A DNA stretch of 64,000 bases from Thermodesulfovibrio sp. (GTDB lineage Bacteria > Nitrospirota > Thermodesulfovibrionia > Thermodesulfovibrionales > UBA6898), in the NCBI GenBank assembly GCA_013824615.1, contig PNOC01000008.1, positions 24,559-88,558 on the forward strand, given 5' to 3'. Shown in pieces: positions 8,417-17,534 of the stretch (positions are counted from its first letter, which is position 1; every line of letters begins with the position of its first letter). The notes below the pieces were generated by a model. It was not told where the DNA came from, did not search any database, and saw only the letters and a list, made by a program, of their open reading frames with translations. The translations under genes were made by a program, and so were the position numbers.

Positions 8417-8800
8417 ATGTTACGGATCAAACATAAAGGTGGAGAAAAGGTCTCCAAAGGGAATTACTGGAATATCACCAATGGCCAGAGAGTTATCGTT
8501 CGCAGCGAGGAAACACTTCCCGGCGGCAGCAATGCAACCTATTACAAGGCAAATCCTCTTATCGTTTTGGCAGCAGGACCGGTTCTCGGGCTTTTGTATG
8601 CAGCTTTTCTGCCCTTTATCGGCATAGCTATGGTCATGCAGCTGCTTCTGACCAAACTGTTCGCCCTGGGTGTTGATGAAATGGCCAAGGTCTCTACTTT
8701 CAACTGGAGCCCTGCCGCATCCTTCCTGGCAGGGAGAAAACATAAGAACAAAAAAGCTGAGGCTGAGAAGACAGAGGAGAAGAAGGAAACAAAGACCTAG
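8417..8800 (+). CDS. Membrane protein of unknown function with a charged Lys/Glu tail
   Basis: The 127-residue protein has a soluble N-terminal third and a hydrophobic region at ~50-85 (IVLAAGPVLGLLYAAF and an adjoining segment) that would form one hairpin or two membrane helices. It ends in a strongly charged tail of alternating lysine and glutamate. AGGAGGAC stands 8 nt before the ATG. A strong terminator follows at once, so it is a single-gene unit. No family is recognised. Confidence 0.65.
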   Translation: MLRIKHKGGEKVSKGNYWNITNGQRVIVRSEETLPGGSNATYYKANPLIVLAAGPVLGLLYAAFLPFIGIAMVMQLLLTKLFALGVDEMAKVSTFNWSPAASFLAGRKHKNKKAEAEKTEEKKETKT

Positions 8801-8814
8801 CTGGTCCGGGATCA

Positions 8815-8850
8815 AAAAGGGCTCCTGCCGCAAGACAGGAGCCCTTTTTT
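8815..8850 (+). terminator. Rho-independent terminator
   Basis: The arms AAAGGGCTCCTG and CAGGAGCCCTTT surround an 8-nt loop, followed by a run of T. It ends the 8417-8800 transcript and, because of the upstream A run, may also act on the minus strand. Confidence 0.9.
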
Positions 8851-8901
8851 ATTGCTTTCCGCAATTGCTGAAGCGATACTGTTTAAAATCAAGAAGTTAA
8901 A

Positions 8902-8991
8902 TGGCGGAGAGGGTGAGATTCGAACTCACGGTAGAGTTACCCCTACAACGATTTTCAAGACCGTCGCCTTCAACCGCTCAGCCACCTCTCC
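8902..8991 (-). tRNA. tRNA-Ser (anticodon UGA)
   Basis: Read on the minus strand, the RNA begins GGAGAGGTGGCTGAG and ends with the pairing CCTCTCC, a G discriminator and an encoded CCA. The anticodon loop CTTGAAAAT gives UGA, which reads UCN serine codons. It has the long variable arm expected of serine tRNAs (90 nt in all) and a normal T arm (GTTCGAATC). Confidence 0.97.
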
Positions 8992-9102
8992 GGATATGCC
9001 GCTTATTATACCAGAAAAATATTTTATTCAGCCAATTATTATATAATAGGCGGTGACGGTGATTATGTCCTGTTCCATGCGCATAAAGTAAATAAAGTTA
9101 AT

Positions 9103-9131
9103 TTGACTTTTTGATGAAAATTATTTAAATT
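9103..9131 (+). promoter_or_regulatory. Promoter of the tol operon
   Basis: TTGACT at 9103-9108 and TAAATT at 9126-9131 are 17 nt apart. An AGAGG ribosome site and the tolQ ATG at 9156 follow. It is the only good promoter seen ahead of the long overlapping run of genes to 17460. Confidence 0.55.
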
Positions 9132-9155
9132 CAAGGCGGTTAAGAGGATGCTAAC

Positions 9156-9785
9156 ATGAATAACTCTGTGCTTCAGCTGATACTCAATGCAGGGCTCGTC
9201 GTCAAGGGCGTGCTCCTGATTCTCCTTTCTTTCTCGGTTGTCTCCTGGGCGATAATTTTTTTTAAACAGAGGTATTTTTCAAGAGCAAACAGGGAATCTG
9301 AACAGTTTCAGCGTGCCTACCGCACCAACCGGGACCCGAAGAGTCTTTTCAAGGCAACAAAAGGCATGTCGCTTAGCCCTATCGCCAATGTTTTCAAATC
9401 AGTTTATTCCGATGACGCGCATCGCGATAAGGGAGAGGTTAAACGGCAGCTCAGGCGGTATGAGACCCTCGAATCGGTGAAACTCGAAAAGTATCTCAAT
9501 TTTTTGGCGACAACCGGTTCGACATCTCCCTTTATCGGTCTGTTCGGGACGGTCTGGGGCATTATGAATTCCTTCCACGGAATCGGGACCTCAGGCTCAG
9601 CCTCTCTCGCTGTTGTAGCCCCGGGTATAGCCGAGGCGCTTATTGCGACAGCGGTTGGACTTGCGGCTGCAATTCCTGCGGTCATAGCCTATAACTACTA
9701 TCTAAGCCGTGCCAGGCAGATGATTATTGACATGGAGGACTTCTCCGAGGACCTCCTGGAGCTGTTCAGCGGAGCCAACGATTGA
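9156..9785 (+). CDS. tolQ: TolQ, proton-channel subunit of the Tol-Pal system
   Basis: MotA/TolQ/ExbB-family inner-membrane protein of 209 residues with three membrane helices: one near residues 15-38 and two in the second half (GSTSPFIGLFGTVWGIMNSF and ALIATAVGLAAAIPAVIAYNYY). The conserved proton-path residues fall in the last two helices. With TolR it uses the proton motive force to energise TolA and the outer-membrane link during division. It opens an operon with tolR, a tolA/tonB-like gene, tolB, pal and cpoB, which separates it from ExbB paralogues. Confidence 0.95.
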   Translation: MNNSVLQLILNAGLVVKGVLLILLSFSVVSWAIIFFKQRYFSRANRESEQFQRAYRTNRDPKSLFKATKGMSLSPIANVFKSVYSDDAHRDKGEVKRQLRRYETLESVKLEKYLNFLATTGSTSPFIGLFGTVWGIMNSFHGIGTSGSASLAVVAPGIAEALIATAVGLAAAIPAVIAYNYYLSRARQMIIDMEDFSEDLLELFSGAND

Positions 9786-10183
9786 AGGCCCAACGGGACA
9801 GAAACGTCCTCTCGGAAATTAATGTAACTCCGCTGGTTGATGTTATGCTCGTGCTGCTCGTCATTTTCATGGTGACTGCACCACTGATGCAGCAGGGAGT
9901 TGATGTGAATCTGCCGAAAGCAAAGGGCAAGGAGCTGCCGCCGGAAGAGCGGATCAGCCTGATCCTGAAAAAAGACGGAACGCTTTCGATGAATGATGAG
10001 CAGGTTTCTATCCCTGAGATGCACAAAAAGCTTCAGAAGGTGAGTAAGCTGAACCCGAACGTTTTTCTTAAGGCAGATAAGGATGTTCCCTATGGACTGG
10101 TTGTTGAGGTAATGGGGGAGATCAAAGACGCAGGCATCGAAAAACTCGGGATGATCACCGAACCGAAGCTCGAACTGAAATGA
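9782..10183 (+). CDS. tolR: TolR, ExbD/TolR-family protein
   Basis: The 133-residue protein has the family opening ISEINVTPL-like motif (LSEINVTPLVDVMLVLLVIF), where the aspartate in the single membrane helix is the proton-carrying residue, and a periplasmic domain of about 90 residues. The start is a TTG overlapping the tolQ stop (TTGA); GGAG lies 8 nt upstream. The next gene overlaps its stop by ATGA, so translation of all three is coupled. Confidence 0.94.
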   Translation: MKAQRDRNVLSEINVTPLVDVMLVLLVIFMVTAPLMQQGVDVNLPKAKGKELPPEERISLILKKDGTLSMNDEQVSIPEMHKKLQKVSKLNPNVFLKADKDVPYGLVVEVMGEIKDAGIEKLGMITEPKLELK

Positions 10184-10881
10184 AGGGGCCGAGCCTCCAA
10201 AAGACAGCTGCTGTTTCTGCAGCGCTGCACGCAACGCTTTTCCTGATTACTCTGATCGTCCTGCGAAATTCAAACAGGATGGTTTTGCCCTCGCCGTATG
10301 TGGTTAACCTGGTTTCTTCGGGCGGTGCTCCAACCGCTTCTGTAGTTGAAAAAAGTCTTTCTGAGGCACCAGAGTCGGCGGCAACAAAGGTCGAGTCGCC
10401 AAAAGTCGTGACGCTTAAATCTATGGAAAATAATTCCCGGGACGTAAAGGCAGACCAGCGGCGGCTTGAGGACTCCCTCCATGCGCTGAACGCGAAAAAG
10501 AAGCTCACGCAGCTGGCCAATCTCAGGAAAGCCGTGCTTTCAGTCAAGGGCAGCAGTGATCAGACCGGGACTCCCTCAAAAACTCAGACAAAGGGCCTGC
10601 TGAAGGGCAAGGCAGGAGGGCCGGGAGGGGAGTTGACGTATGCTGATAGAATCAGGGCGGAGATACATAAGCAGTGGTCGTATCCTGACAGCATCGGAAG
10701 GAATCTTGAGACTATAATAGCCATAAGGATTTTGAAGGACGGGGCTATCAGGGTGGAGGATATAGAAAAAAAATCAGGCGACCGGATTTTTGACAAGTCC
10801 GTACTCAAGGCGATTGAGTTGGCCTCCCCCGTCACGCCTCCGCCGTATGAAATGGAATTCGGTATCAGGTTTACTCCATGA
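10180..10881 (+). CDS. TolA/TonB-like energy-transducing protein
   Basis: The 233-residue protein has one N-terminal membrane helix (~residues 10-30), a charged alanine/lysine/serine-rich middle region that probably spans the periplasm, and a C-terminal TonB_C/TolA-like domain of about 80 residues (RIRAEIHKQWSYPDS, IAIRILKDGAI, FDKSVLKAIELASPVTPPP). It takes the place of tolA in the operon, between tolR and tolB, and is much shorter than enterobacterial TolA. Its partners are TolQR in the membrane and TolB/Pal outside. It begins at an ATG overlapping the tolR stop. Confidence 0.85.
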   Translation: MKGPSLQKTAAVSAALHATLFLITLIVLRNSNRMVLPSPYVVNLVSSGGAPTASVVEKSLSEAPESAATKVESPKVVTLKSMENNSRDVKADQRRLEDSLHALNAKKKLTQLANLRKAVLSVKGSSDQTGTPSKTQTKGLLKGKAGGPGGELTYADRIRAEIHKQWSYPDSIGRNLETIIAIRILKDGAIRVEDIEKKSGDRIFDKSVLKAIELASPVTPPPYEMEFGIRFTP

Positions 10882-12155
10882 AAAGTTTTCGGCGCTCAGG
10901 AAGAGTATCGGCATGGTTGATCGCTATGCTCATGGTGGCATTAATACTGCCGTCCGGTGCATTTGCAAAGATCTATATCGACATAACCTCGCCCTCGATA
11001 AAGAAACTGCCTCTGGCGATATTTGATCTTCAGGGGCCCCAGGGGGTCGAGATAGCGGATATTATCCGGGAAGATCTTGGGTTCACCGGTCTTTTCATGT
11101 ATATTGATAAAGCGTCATATATTGAGTCGGCAACCCAGCCCTTTAATCAGAAAAACTGGCTGCCCCTGGGCATCGAGGCGGTTGTCAAAGGGGCGGTATC
11201 AGGTGACCGTCATCTTTCAATTTCAATCCTGCTCTATGATACTGCTGACGGCAGGGAGATCCTTAACAAACAATACCAGGCGGAGAAGGACCTTGCCAGG
11301 CAACTGGGGCACAGCATTGCCAATGACATCTATCAGGCCTTGACCGGCAGGCAGGGCATTTTCAGGACCAGGATCGTCTTTGTCGGGGACGATGACGGAG
11401 AAAAGGGCATGTATGTCATGGACTGGGATGGGCAGCGGGTCAGGAAGCTCGGACTTAAGGGTGCATTGATGCTGACGCCGCACTGGTCAGCTGACGGAAC
11501 GAAGATCATCTACTCCTCTGAGCGCAATAGACAATGGGGCATATATTTGTTAGACTTTCAGAAAATGACCGAAAAAAGGGTTTTTTCTGCTAAGGGGGTT
11601 AATATGGCAGGAGATTTTTTCCCGAACGGAAATGCGTTTGTCTTCTCCTCGTCAAAAGACGGGACTCCTGATATATATGCATACCAGATCGACAGCGGGG
11701 CACCCAGGAAGATTACGGCAACACCCGGGATTGATGTCTCCCCTGCCGTCTCCCCTGACGGAAATTTGATAGCCTTTGTCTCCGACCGGGGAGGCTCCCC
11801 CCAGATCTATGTCATGAGGGCGGATGGAGGGGATGTCCGCAGGATAACCTTTGAAGGTTCCTACAATACCTCGCCGGGATGGTCTCCCCTTGGCGACCGG
11901 CTAACCTTTTCAGGCAGACATGGCGGGAAAAACCAGATCTTTACCATCAAACCTGACGGGTCAGAGCTCATGCGGCTTACTGACCAGGGCAACAACGAAG
12001 ACCCGTCATTTTCTCCGGATGGCCGCTATATCTCTTTCACCTCAGACCGTGACAGGACAAAGGCGGTCTATATTATGAGGGCAAACGGTGAGGCACAAAA
12101 AAAAATAACCCCAAGAGACCTTAAGGCCTTTGGCCCGAGATGGTCTCCCAATTAA
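10878..12155 (+). CDS. tolB: TolB, periplasmic beta-propeller of the Tol-Pal system
   Basis: The 425-residue protein has an N-terminal signal sequence (~residues 12-30), a TolB N-terminal domain, and then the repeated WD40-like PD40 blades. These are visible as serial motifs such as PHWSADGTKIIYSSERN, SPAVSPDGNLIAFVSDRGG and PSFSPDGRYISFTSDRD. TolB binds Pal and colicin-type ligands and cycles between Pal and TolA. It starts at an ATG overlapping the preceding stop (ATGA). Confidence 0.96.
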   Translation: MKSFRRSGRVSAWLIAMLMVALILPSGAFAKIYIDITSPSIKKLPLAIFDLQGPQGVEIADIIREDLGFTGLFMYIDKASYIESATQPFNQKNWLPLGIEAVVKGAVSGDRHLSISILLYDTADGREILNKQYQAEKDLARQLGHSIANDIYQALTGRQGIFRTRIVFVGDDDGEKGMYVMDWDGQRVRKLGLKGALMLTPHWSADGTKIIYSSERNRQWGIYLLDFQKMTEKRVFSAKGVNMAGDFFPNGNAFVFSSSKDGTPDIYAYQIDSGAPRKITATPGIDVSPAVSPDGNLIAFVSDRGGSPQIYVMRADGGDVRRITFEGSYNTSPGWSPLGDRLTFSGRHGGKNQIFTIKPDGSELMRLTDQGNNEDPSFSPDGRYISFTSDRDRTKAVYIMRANGEAQKKITPRDLKAFGPRWSPN

Positions 12156-12177
12156 TTTTCGTATCGAGGAGGAGTAC

Positions 12178-12741
12178 ATGAAGAGACTTGCGCTTGTTTT
12201 GATTCTGCTGTCACTGGTGGCAGCAGGCTGTGCACAAAAGGCGGCAACTAAGGCCGATGACCAGACGCAAAAGATGTCTGATGCCGACAGGGCAAAGAAG
12301 GACGCTGCGGACAAAGTGACCGACCGGCAGGTGCCTTCCAAGGTAGAGTCAGTTGATTCAAAGGACGGCTCCTCACAGAAGATGGACGAGCAGGAAGGAA
12401 TCTTCAGGGATGTACTCTTTGACTATGATAAATACGAGGTTAGAGAGACGTATCAGCCTGCGATGAAATCGATTGCCTCCTGGATGACTAAAAACAACGG
12501 GGCGCGGCTTTCTGTGGAAGGCCACTGCGATGAGCGGGGGACGAATGAATATAACCTTGCTCTTGGCGACCGGCGTGCGAAGGCTGTCAGGGATGCGCTG
12601 GTTGCGCTGGGGGTCTCTTCCTCAAAGATTGATCTTATAAGCTATGGTGAGGAAAAACCCCTCTGCAAAGAACAGACAGAGGACTGCTGGACAAAGAACC
12701 GGCGGGCACATTTTGTCGTTCTGACGAAGGCGGGCAAGTAA
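12178..12741 (+). CDS. pal: Pal, peptidoglycan-associated lipoprotein
   Basis: The precursor starts with a lipoprotein signal ending LVAAGC (lipid attachment at the cysteine). A flexible linker follows, then an OmpA-type peptidoglycan-binding domain from ~75 to the end with SVEGHCDERGTNEYNLALG and RRAHFVV. It anchors the outer membrane to the wall and binds TolB. The start at 12178 has GGAGGAG 5 nt upstream; the frame is open further up, but that part overlaps the end of tolB. Confidence 0.96.
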   Translation: MKRLALVLILLSLVAAGCAQKAATKADDQTQKMSDADRAKKDAADKVTDRQVPSKVESVDSKDGSSQKMDEQEGIFRDVLFDYDKYEVRETYQPAMKSIASWMTKNNGARLSVEGHCDERGTNEYNLALGDRRAKAVRDALVALGVSSSKIDLISYGEEKPLCKEQTEDCWTKNRRAHFVVLTKAGK

Positions 12742-12743
12742 TA

Positions 12744-13700
12744 ATGTTCAGGGTCAGCGCAGGGTTATTGTTCCTGCTGACGTTTGCCGCCTGCGCAACG
12801 AACAGCGACATGGACATGCTCCGGCGGGATGTCGATAATCTGAAGCGGGACACGTTCGAGTCAAAAAAAGAGATCGACGGGCTTAAGGAAAGAACAGCCA
12901 GAGTTGTGAAGGAAGAGTCTTTCAACGCATTGCGCGAGAGCCAGGGGGAACTGAACACCCGGATTTCGGATATCACCAGCGGCCTGCAGGAGCTTCGGGG
13001 CAGGTTCGAGGAGGGCAGATATTATCAGGAAAAGCTTCTGAAAGACTCAACTGCGGAGAAGGACCTGCTGAGAGCCCAGATTACAGGACTCGAAACCCAG
13101 GTCAGGACACTCAAAGACAGGCTTGCTCTGCTCGAGGAGGCCGGAAAAAACAGGGCTCAGGCTGAGACGGAAAAGCCCGAGGCCGAAAAAGGTGCGCCCC
13201 CCGAGCAGATAAAAAATGAGCATATAAAACCTGAGCAGGCAAAGCCTGAAGATGCCGGCAGTGAGCCTGCCGCGGATAAGGACAGGGATATAAAGCCTGC
13301 TCCCGAGGACCCCTCAAAACCATATGATGCCGCATATCAGCTTTTTAAGGATAAGAAATATAAGGCAGCCCGTACAAAGTTTGAGGCCTTTATTAAGGAT
13401 GCGCCCAAGCATAAGCTGGCCGGAAATGCGCAGTTCTGGATAGCAGAGACGCATTACGCGGAAAAGGACTATGAAAATGCGATCCTCGCATATGAAGTGT
13501 TGCTCAAAAAATATCCTGACACGGACAAGACAGGCGGTGCACTCTTAAAACAGGGCCTGGCCTTTGCCGAGATTGGGGATAAAAAAACTGCCCGGGTGAT
13601 TCTGGAGAAGTTGATACAGAAATATCCCGACTCAAAGGACTCTGCTCTCGCCAAAAAAAGGCTGGCTGAGTTTGATAAAAAGCCGGCAAAAAAGAAATGA
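12744..13700 (+). CDS. cpoB: CpoB/YbgF, TPR protein of the Tol-Pal system
   Basis: The 318-residue protein begins with a secretion signal that ends TFAAC, a plausible lipobox. Residues ~20-135 are coiled coil (trimerising region in the family) and a lysine/proline/glutamate-rich linker follows. The last ~120 residues hold three tetratricopeptide repeats (AYQLFKDKKYKAARTKFEAF, AETHYAEKDYENAILAYEVL, GLAFAEIGDKKTARVILEKL). CpoB coordinates Tol-Pal with PBP1B during constriction in E. coli. Here it closes the Tol segment, but its stop overlaps moaA (ATGA), so the transcript runs on. Confidence 0.92.
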   Translation: MFRVSAGLLFLLTFAACATNSDMDMLRRDVDNLKRDTFESKKEIDGLKERTARVVKEESFNALRESQGELNTRISDITSGLQELRGRFEEGRYYQEKLLKDSTAEKDLLRAQITGLETQVRTLKDRLALLEEAGKNRAQAETEKPEAEKGAPPEQIKNEHIKPEQAKPEDAGSEPAADKDRDIKPAPEDPSKPYDAAYQLFKDKKYKAARTKFEAFIKDAPKHKLAGNAQFWIAETHYAEKDYENAILAYEVLLKKYPDTDKTGGALLKQGLAFAEIGDKKTARVILEKLIQKYPDSKDSALAKKRLAEFDKKPAKKK

Positions 13701-14746
13701 TTCCTCTGCAGGACAGCTTCTTCAGGGTAATTGATTACCTGAGGATTTCGGTTACAGACCGGTGCAACCTGCGGTGCGTCTATTGCATGCCCGCAGAAGG
13801 AGTCACGCCTTTTCATCATGACGACATCCTCAGTTATGAGGAAATTATCCGCGTTGTCCGTATCGCCGCAGGTCTCGGTGTCAGAAAGGTGCGCCTTACC
13901 GGCGGCGAACCTCTGACCAGAAAAAATATTGCCTTTCTTGTAGCCGGGATAAAGAAGATCAGCGGTATTGAGGACCTGAGTCTTACCACCAACGGGGTGC
14001 TTCTCGCGCAGCAGGCCGCAGAGCTCGCCGATGCGGGCCTTGACCGGGTGAATATCAGCATAGACTCATTCAGGCCGGAAAGGTTCAGGGAGATTACCCG
14101 CGGCGGAGACCTGGGGGCAGTGCTGCGCGGACTTGATGCAGCGCGGAAGGCCGGGCTTGCGCCGGTCAAAATAAATATGGTCCCGGTCCGTGGTATCAAT
14201 GACGACGAGATAGAAGACTTCGCAAAGATGACCATTGATTCCGACTGCCATGTCAGGTTTATCGAGTTTATGCCCGCGGGCACAGGGAGCCTTTGGGGCC
14301 CGGAGAAATATATATCTGCCGATGAGATGAAGGAGAAAATCCAACAGATCGCCCCTCTTTTGCCGGTTCGTATCCGCAAGAATGGGCCCTCCAAGTACTA
14401 CCGGCTTGAAGGGGCCAGGGGCGTCATTGGTTTTATCAGTGCCCTGACACACCATTTTTGTAACGAGTGCAACAGGCTGCGTCTGACGTCTGAGGGCAAG
14501 TTGAGACCCTGCCTTTTTTCCGAGACCGAGATTGACCTGAGGTCTTCGCTCCGGAGCGGGGTTTCAGACGAAGAGATTGCACGGCTCCTGAGATTGTCTA
14601 TCGAGATAAAGCCCAAAGAGCATAACCTGCCAAAAGAACATAACCTGAATGGACAAGGAGCCGGGATCAGAGAAACGGTTGAATACCCGGTCCCCGGCCC
14701 TCAGTGCGGAGCTGAAAAAAGGCCTATGTCAAGGATTGGCGGATGA
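13697..14746 (+). CDS. moaA: GTP 3',8-cyclase MoaA (molybdenum cofactor synthesis)
   Basis: Radical SAM enzyme that, with MoaC, turns GTP into cyclic pyranopterin monophosphate. The N-terminal cluster motif CNLRCVYC is preceded by RISVTDR, and the C-terminal cluster cysteines lie in [12 protein letters not shown] and LRPCLF. The protein ends in RPMSRIGG, keeping the essential terminal Gly-Gly. Just before that end there is an unusual insertion: PKEHNL occurs twice in a row and ~20 extra residues ([18 protein letters not shown]) follow, making the protein ~349 residues rather than ~325. It overlaps cpoB upstream and moaC downstream. Confidence 0.95.
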   Translation: MIPLQDSFFRVIDYLRISVTDRCNLRCVYCMPAEGVTPFHHDDILSYEEIIRVVRIAAGLGVRKVRLTGGEPLTRKNIAFLVAGIKKISGIEDLSLTTNGVLLAQQAAELADAGLDRVNISIDSFRPERFREITRGGDLGAVLRGLDAARKAGLAPVKINMVPVRGINDDEIEDFAKMTIDSDCHVRFIEFMPAGTGSLWGPEKYISADEMKEKIQQIAPLLPVRIRKNGPSKYYRLEGARGVIGFISALTHHFCNECNRLRLTSEGKLRPCLFSETEIDLRSSLRSGVSDEEIARLLRLSIEIKPKEHNLPKEHNLNGQGAGIRETVEYPVPGPQCGAEKRPMSRIGG

Positions 14747-15216
14747 AGAAATTAAGCCACGTTGATGAAAAAGGCCGGGCCCGGATGGTCGATGTTTCGG
14801 ATAAGTCTTCCACTCTGCGCGAGGCTGTAGCCCAGGGGACTGTGCGGATGAAGAAAGAAACATTCCGTCTCATTCAGGACAACGGCATCAAAAAAGGCGA
14901 TGTGCTCGGCGTTGCGCGGATAGCCGGTATCATGGCAGCGAAGAAGACCTCCGAGATCATTCCGATGTGCCATCCCCTGGGTATCACCTCGGCAGGGGTT
15001 GAATTCCGGCCGCTGGCCAGAGAGCACTGTATTGTCATCGAGGCCCGGGTGAAGACCACAGGACAGACCGGGGTGGAGATGGAGGCGCTTACTGCGGTGG
15101 CTGCTGCTGCGCTTACGATATATGATATGTGCAAGGCGGTCGACCGGGAGATGACCATAGCCGATATCATGCTCCTCGAAAAAAGTGGTGGAAAGAGTGG
15201 TATCTTCAGGCGGTGA
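14743..15216 (+). CDS. moaC: Cyclic pyranopterin monophosphate synthase MoaC
   Basis: Acts after MoaA to form cPMP, the first molybdopterin precursor. The 157-residue protein has the family opening [18 protein letters not shown], the active-site loop [10 protein letters not shown] and [24 protein letters not shown] overlaps the moaA stop. The last residues GGKSGIFRR match the family C terminus. With moaA it supplies two steps only; moaB/moaD/moaE are not in the window. Confidence 0.96.
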   Translation: MKKLSHVDEKGRARMVDVSDKSSTLREAVAQGTVRMKKETFRLIQDNGIKKGDVLGVARIAGIMAAKKTSEIIPMCHPLGITSAGVEFRPLAREHCIVIEARVKTTGQTGVEMEALTAVAAAALTIYDMCKAVDREMTIADIMLLEKSGGKSGIFRR

Positions 15217-15998
15217 AGCCGGCTGACGTGGCCTGTTTTAAAATCTGGTTCAATGAGTATTCCCGGAACTTTGTCCTCGATGACCGGGAGGGCCAAAAGA
15301 ATATTGACCTGAAAATCGAGCATACCTTCCGGGTCTGCAGTCTCATTCTGCGCATTGCTGAGGGAGAGGCTGCGGACAGTCACGAGACCCTGCTTGCCGA
15401 AACAGCTGCTCTTTTCCACGACCTGGGAAGGTTTCCGCAATACAGGCAATACAGGACCTTCCGCGACAGTCTTTCAATCAACCACGGCAGGCTCGGGGCA
15501 GAGGTCCTCAGGCAGGAACATGTCCTCGACCATCTGCCTGAAGAAGAGCAGGCCGCGATTCTGAATGCAGTCCAGTTCCACAATGCCTTTGCTATCCCCG
15601 AACGTAACAGCGAGGGCCAGCTGCGGCTGCTGAGAATGGTGCGGGACGCTGACAAGCTCGACATCTGGAGGATATTTCTCGGCTTCTACGAAGGGGCGCA
15701 GGCCGGTATTCCTTCAGAGGCCGGCATGGGGCTGCCGGACCTTCCAACCTACTCTGATGAAGTCCTGAAAAATATTGAGCGCGGGCATACCGCTTCGATG
15801 GCTCATCTGAGGACCCTGAACGATTTCAAACTCATGCTGATGTCCTGGGCCTATGATCTTAATTTCATCACCTCAATCCGGTTGCTGGCTGAACAGGACT
15901 ATATCAACCGCCTGTCTGCGTTGCTTCCCCGGGACGAGGTGCTCGATCAAACCAGAACCTCCCTGCTCTTATATGTCAGAGACAGGCTGGCCGGCTGA
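15213..15998 (+). CDS. HD-domain phosphohydrolase
   Basis: The protein of ~261 residues carries an HD domain: a histidine in KIEHTFRVC, the HD pair in [15 protein letters not shown], then [11 protein letters not shown] and a later aspartate in [11 protein letters not shown]. These are metal ligands of nucleotide phosphohydrolases and phosphodiesterases; the substrate is unknown. I chose GTG 15213, which overlaps the moaC stop (GTGA), in keeping with the other junctions of this operon; GTG 15228 is possible. The next gene overlaps its stop (TGATGG). Confidence 0.8.
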   Translation: MKPADVACFKIWFNEYSRNFVLDDREGQKNIDLKIEHTFRVCSLILRIAEGEAADSHETLLAETAALFHDLGRFPQYRQYRTFRDSLSINHGRLGAEVLRQEHVLDHLPEEEQAAILNAVQFHNAFAIPERNSEGQLRLLRMVRDADKLDIWRIFLGFYEGAQAGIPSEAGMGLPDLPTYSDEVLKNIERGHTASMAHLRTLNDFKLMLMSWAYDLNFITSIRLLAEQDYINRLSALLPRDEVLDQTRTSLLLYVRDRLAG

Positions 15999-16723
15999 TG
16001 GAATCCCTGCCGGTATGGGCGGCGCTGCTTTCGTCGTTTCTTTATCTGGCAGGGTATCGAAAAATTGCCCCGGTCTACGCCGGGCTGGCATGCCACGGGG
16101 GTGCGATGGCGTATCGGGGCCTCCAGATTGGGCGGCTGCCGATTATCGGCCCGCATGATACGCTTTTCTTTATGTCGCTCTCGATAGCTTTTTTTGCAGT
16201 TGCTATCACCTACAAGCAGACAAACCGGCTGCGGCTGCTCTATCCGATGCTTCTGCTTGCGGTTCTGTTCACCGGGCTGTCGCTTGCCTATCCTCCGCAT
16301 GATTCTCCGCTGCCGCCGATATTGAAGACCTTCTGGTTTGAATCTCATGTGGCCCTCTCTTTCTTTTCCTATGCCTTGTTCGGGATTGCTGCGGTGCTCG
16401 GGGGCCTTTACCTGATCCGGCAGGACCCTCAGGTCGAAGTTCTCCAGTACAAGGCCATTCTGGTAGGGTACTGCTTTTTTTCTGCAGCGATGATATTCGG
16501 AGGCATCTGGGCCTTCTATGCGTGGGGTACCTACTGGCTCTGGACGCCAAAAGAACTGTTTACCGTGATCCTCTGGCTCCATTACAGCCTCTATCTGCAT
16601 GCCAGGCTCAGACCCGCGTGGGCAGGAAAGCCTGCGGTCCTTCTCGGCATCTTCGGGTTTGCGATTGTCATGTTCACCTATCTCGGGGTAAGTCTCTTCA
16701 TGAAAAGCTCACATTCCTTTTAA
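15998..16723 (+). CDS. CcsA/ResC-like cytochrome c assembly protein
   Basis: A 241-residue membrane protein with about eight hydrophobic segments and the tryptophan-rich haem-handling motif near residue 175 (WGTYWLWTPKE). This is the CcmC/CcsA/HemX superfamily, which delivers haem to apocytochromes. In the usual WxWDPKE the aspartate is conserved, but here it is threonine. The gene is followed at once by a ResB-like gene (TAATG), the expected system II partner. A second family member with the standard motif lies beside hemA at 41809-42624, so this copy may be specialised or may serve haem uptake or another assembly line. Confidence 0.85.
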   Translation: MESLPVWAALLSSFLYLAGYRKIAPVYAGLACHGGAMAYRGLQIGRLPIIGPHDTLFFMSLSIAFFAVAITYKQTNRLRLLYPMLLLAVLFTGLSLAYPPHDSPLPPILKTFWFESHVALSFFSYALFGIAAVLGGLYLIRQDPQVEVLQYKAILVGYCFFSAAMIFGGIWAFYAWGTYWLWTPKELFTVILWLHYSLYLHARLRPAWAGKPAVLLGIFGFAIVMFTYLGVSLFMKSSHSF

Positions 16724-17460
16724 TGAAAAAGATAATTACGGCCATGCTGGAGTTTTTTATATCGCTCAGAACAGCAGTCTGGCTGCTATGCGGCCTGATC
16801 TTCTTTCTTTTTGCAGGCGGGTTTATCATGCCGGCGCATGAGGAGTTCCAGGCGCTGCATACAACACCTCTTTTTACCTGGCTGGGAGACAATGCTCCCG
16901 GGGTGACCTGGTGGCTTTATGGCTCACTTATTGTTCTTTCACTTGTGGCTGCTAATACACTAATCTGCAGCATCGAGGCCCTGATCAAAAAAAAATCTGC
17001 CCGCGCCTGGCTCCTGGTGATCTCGCCCCAGATTATACACGCAGGATTTCTCTTTATCCTGCTTGCCCATCTGCTGAGTTCGTACGACAGTTTCCAGGGG
17101 ATGGCGATGGCCAGAGAGGGTGAGCAGCTCTCTCTTCCTGGTGGCATTACCATGGCGGTTGATCGCATACATACTGTCATGGACCCCAGGGGTTTTATCC
17201 GGGAATGGGCTGCTGAAGTCCGCTGTTCGGGAGGGGGACAGCCTGCAGCAGGGGGGATGATCCGTCCAAACGAACCGCTATTTCATGGGGGCCTCGGCCT
17301 TTATATTAAGACAGTAAAAGTTGAGCCATACCCCCTTGCGCTTATCCAGGTAAGCAGGGACCCCGGAGCCCTGTATGCTCTTATTGGCGGGATATTCTTT
17401 CTGATCGGCATCTGCACGCTCCTGCTGTTGAAGATACGGCGTGAATCCCCGCAGGACTAG
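16723..17460 (+). CDS. ResB/Ccs1-like cytochrome c biogenesis protein
   Basis: The 245-residue protein has the ResB opening (LEFFISLRTAVWLLCGLIFF), a second membrane helix near residue 65 (LIVLSLVAANTLICSIEAL), a third near 105-125, a periplasmic domain of ~90 residues, and a final helix (LIGGIFFLIGICTLLLL). It is short for ResB (often 400-550 residues) but typical of the compact form found with CcsA-like partners in Desulfobacterota and Nitrospirota. The partner is the preceding overlapping gene. The ATG at 16723 overlaps the preceding stop; the open frame extends upstream only as antisense-like overlap inside the CcsA-like gene. Confidence 0.82.
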   Translation: MKKIITAMLEFFISLRTAVWLLCGLIFFLFAGGFIMPAHEEFQALHTTPLFTWLGDNAPGVTWWLYGSLIVLSLVAANTLICSIEALIKKKSARAWLLVISPQIIHAGFLFILLAHLLSSYDSFQGMAMAREGEQLSLPGGITMAVDRIHTVMDPRGFIREWAAEVRCSGGGQPAAGGMIRPNEPLFHGGLGLYIKTVKVEPYPLALIQVSRDPGALYALIGGIFFLIGICTLLLLKIRRESPQD

Positions 17461-17534
17461 ATTGCGCTTGCGCGGACGACTGGTATGATATACTTTAACC
17501 AGGCAAAAGACTGCTTCAAAGCTGAGCAAGCTCT

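Noticed and set aside
8852..9046. A short plus-strand protein across 8.9 kb
   Set aside because: The sequence is the tRNA-Ser gene read on the other strand.
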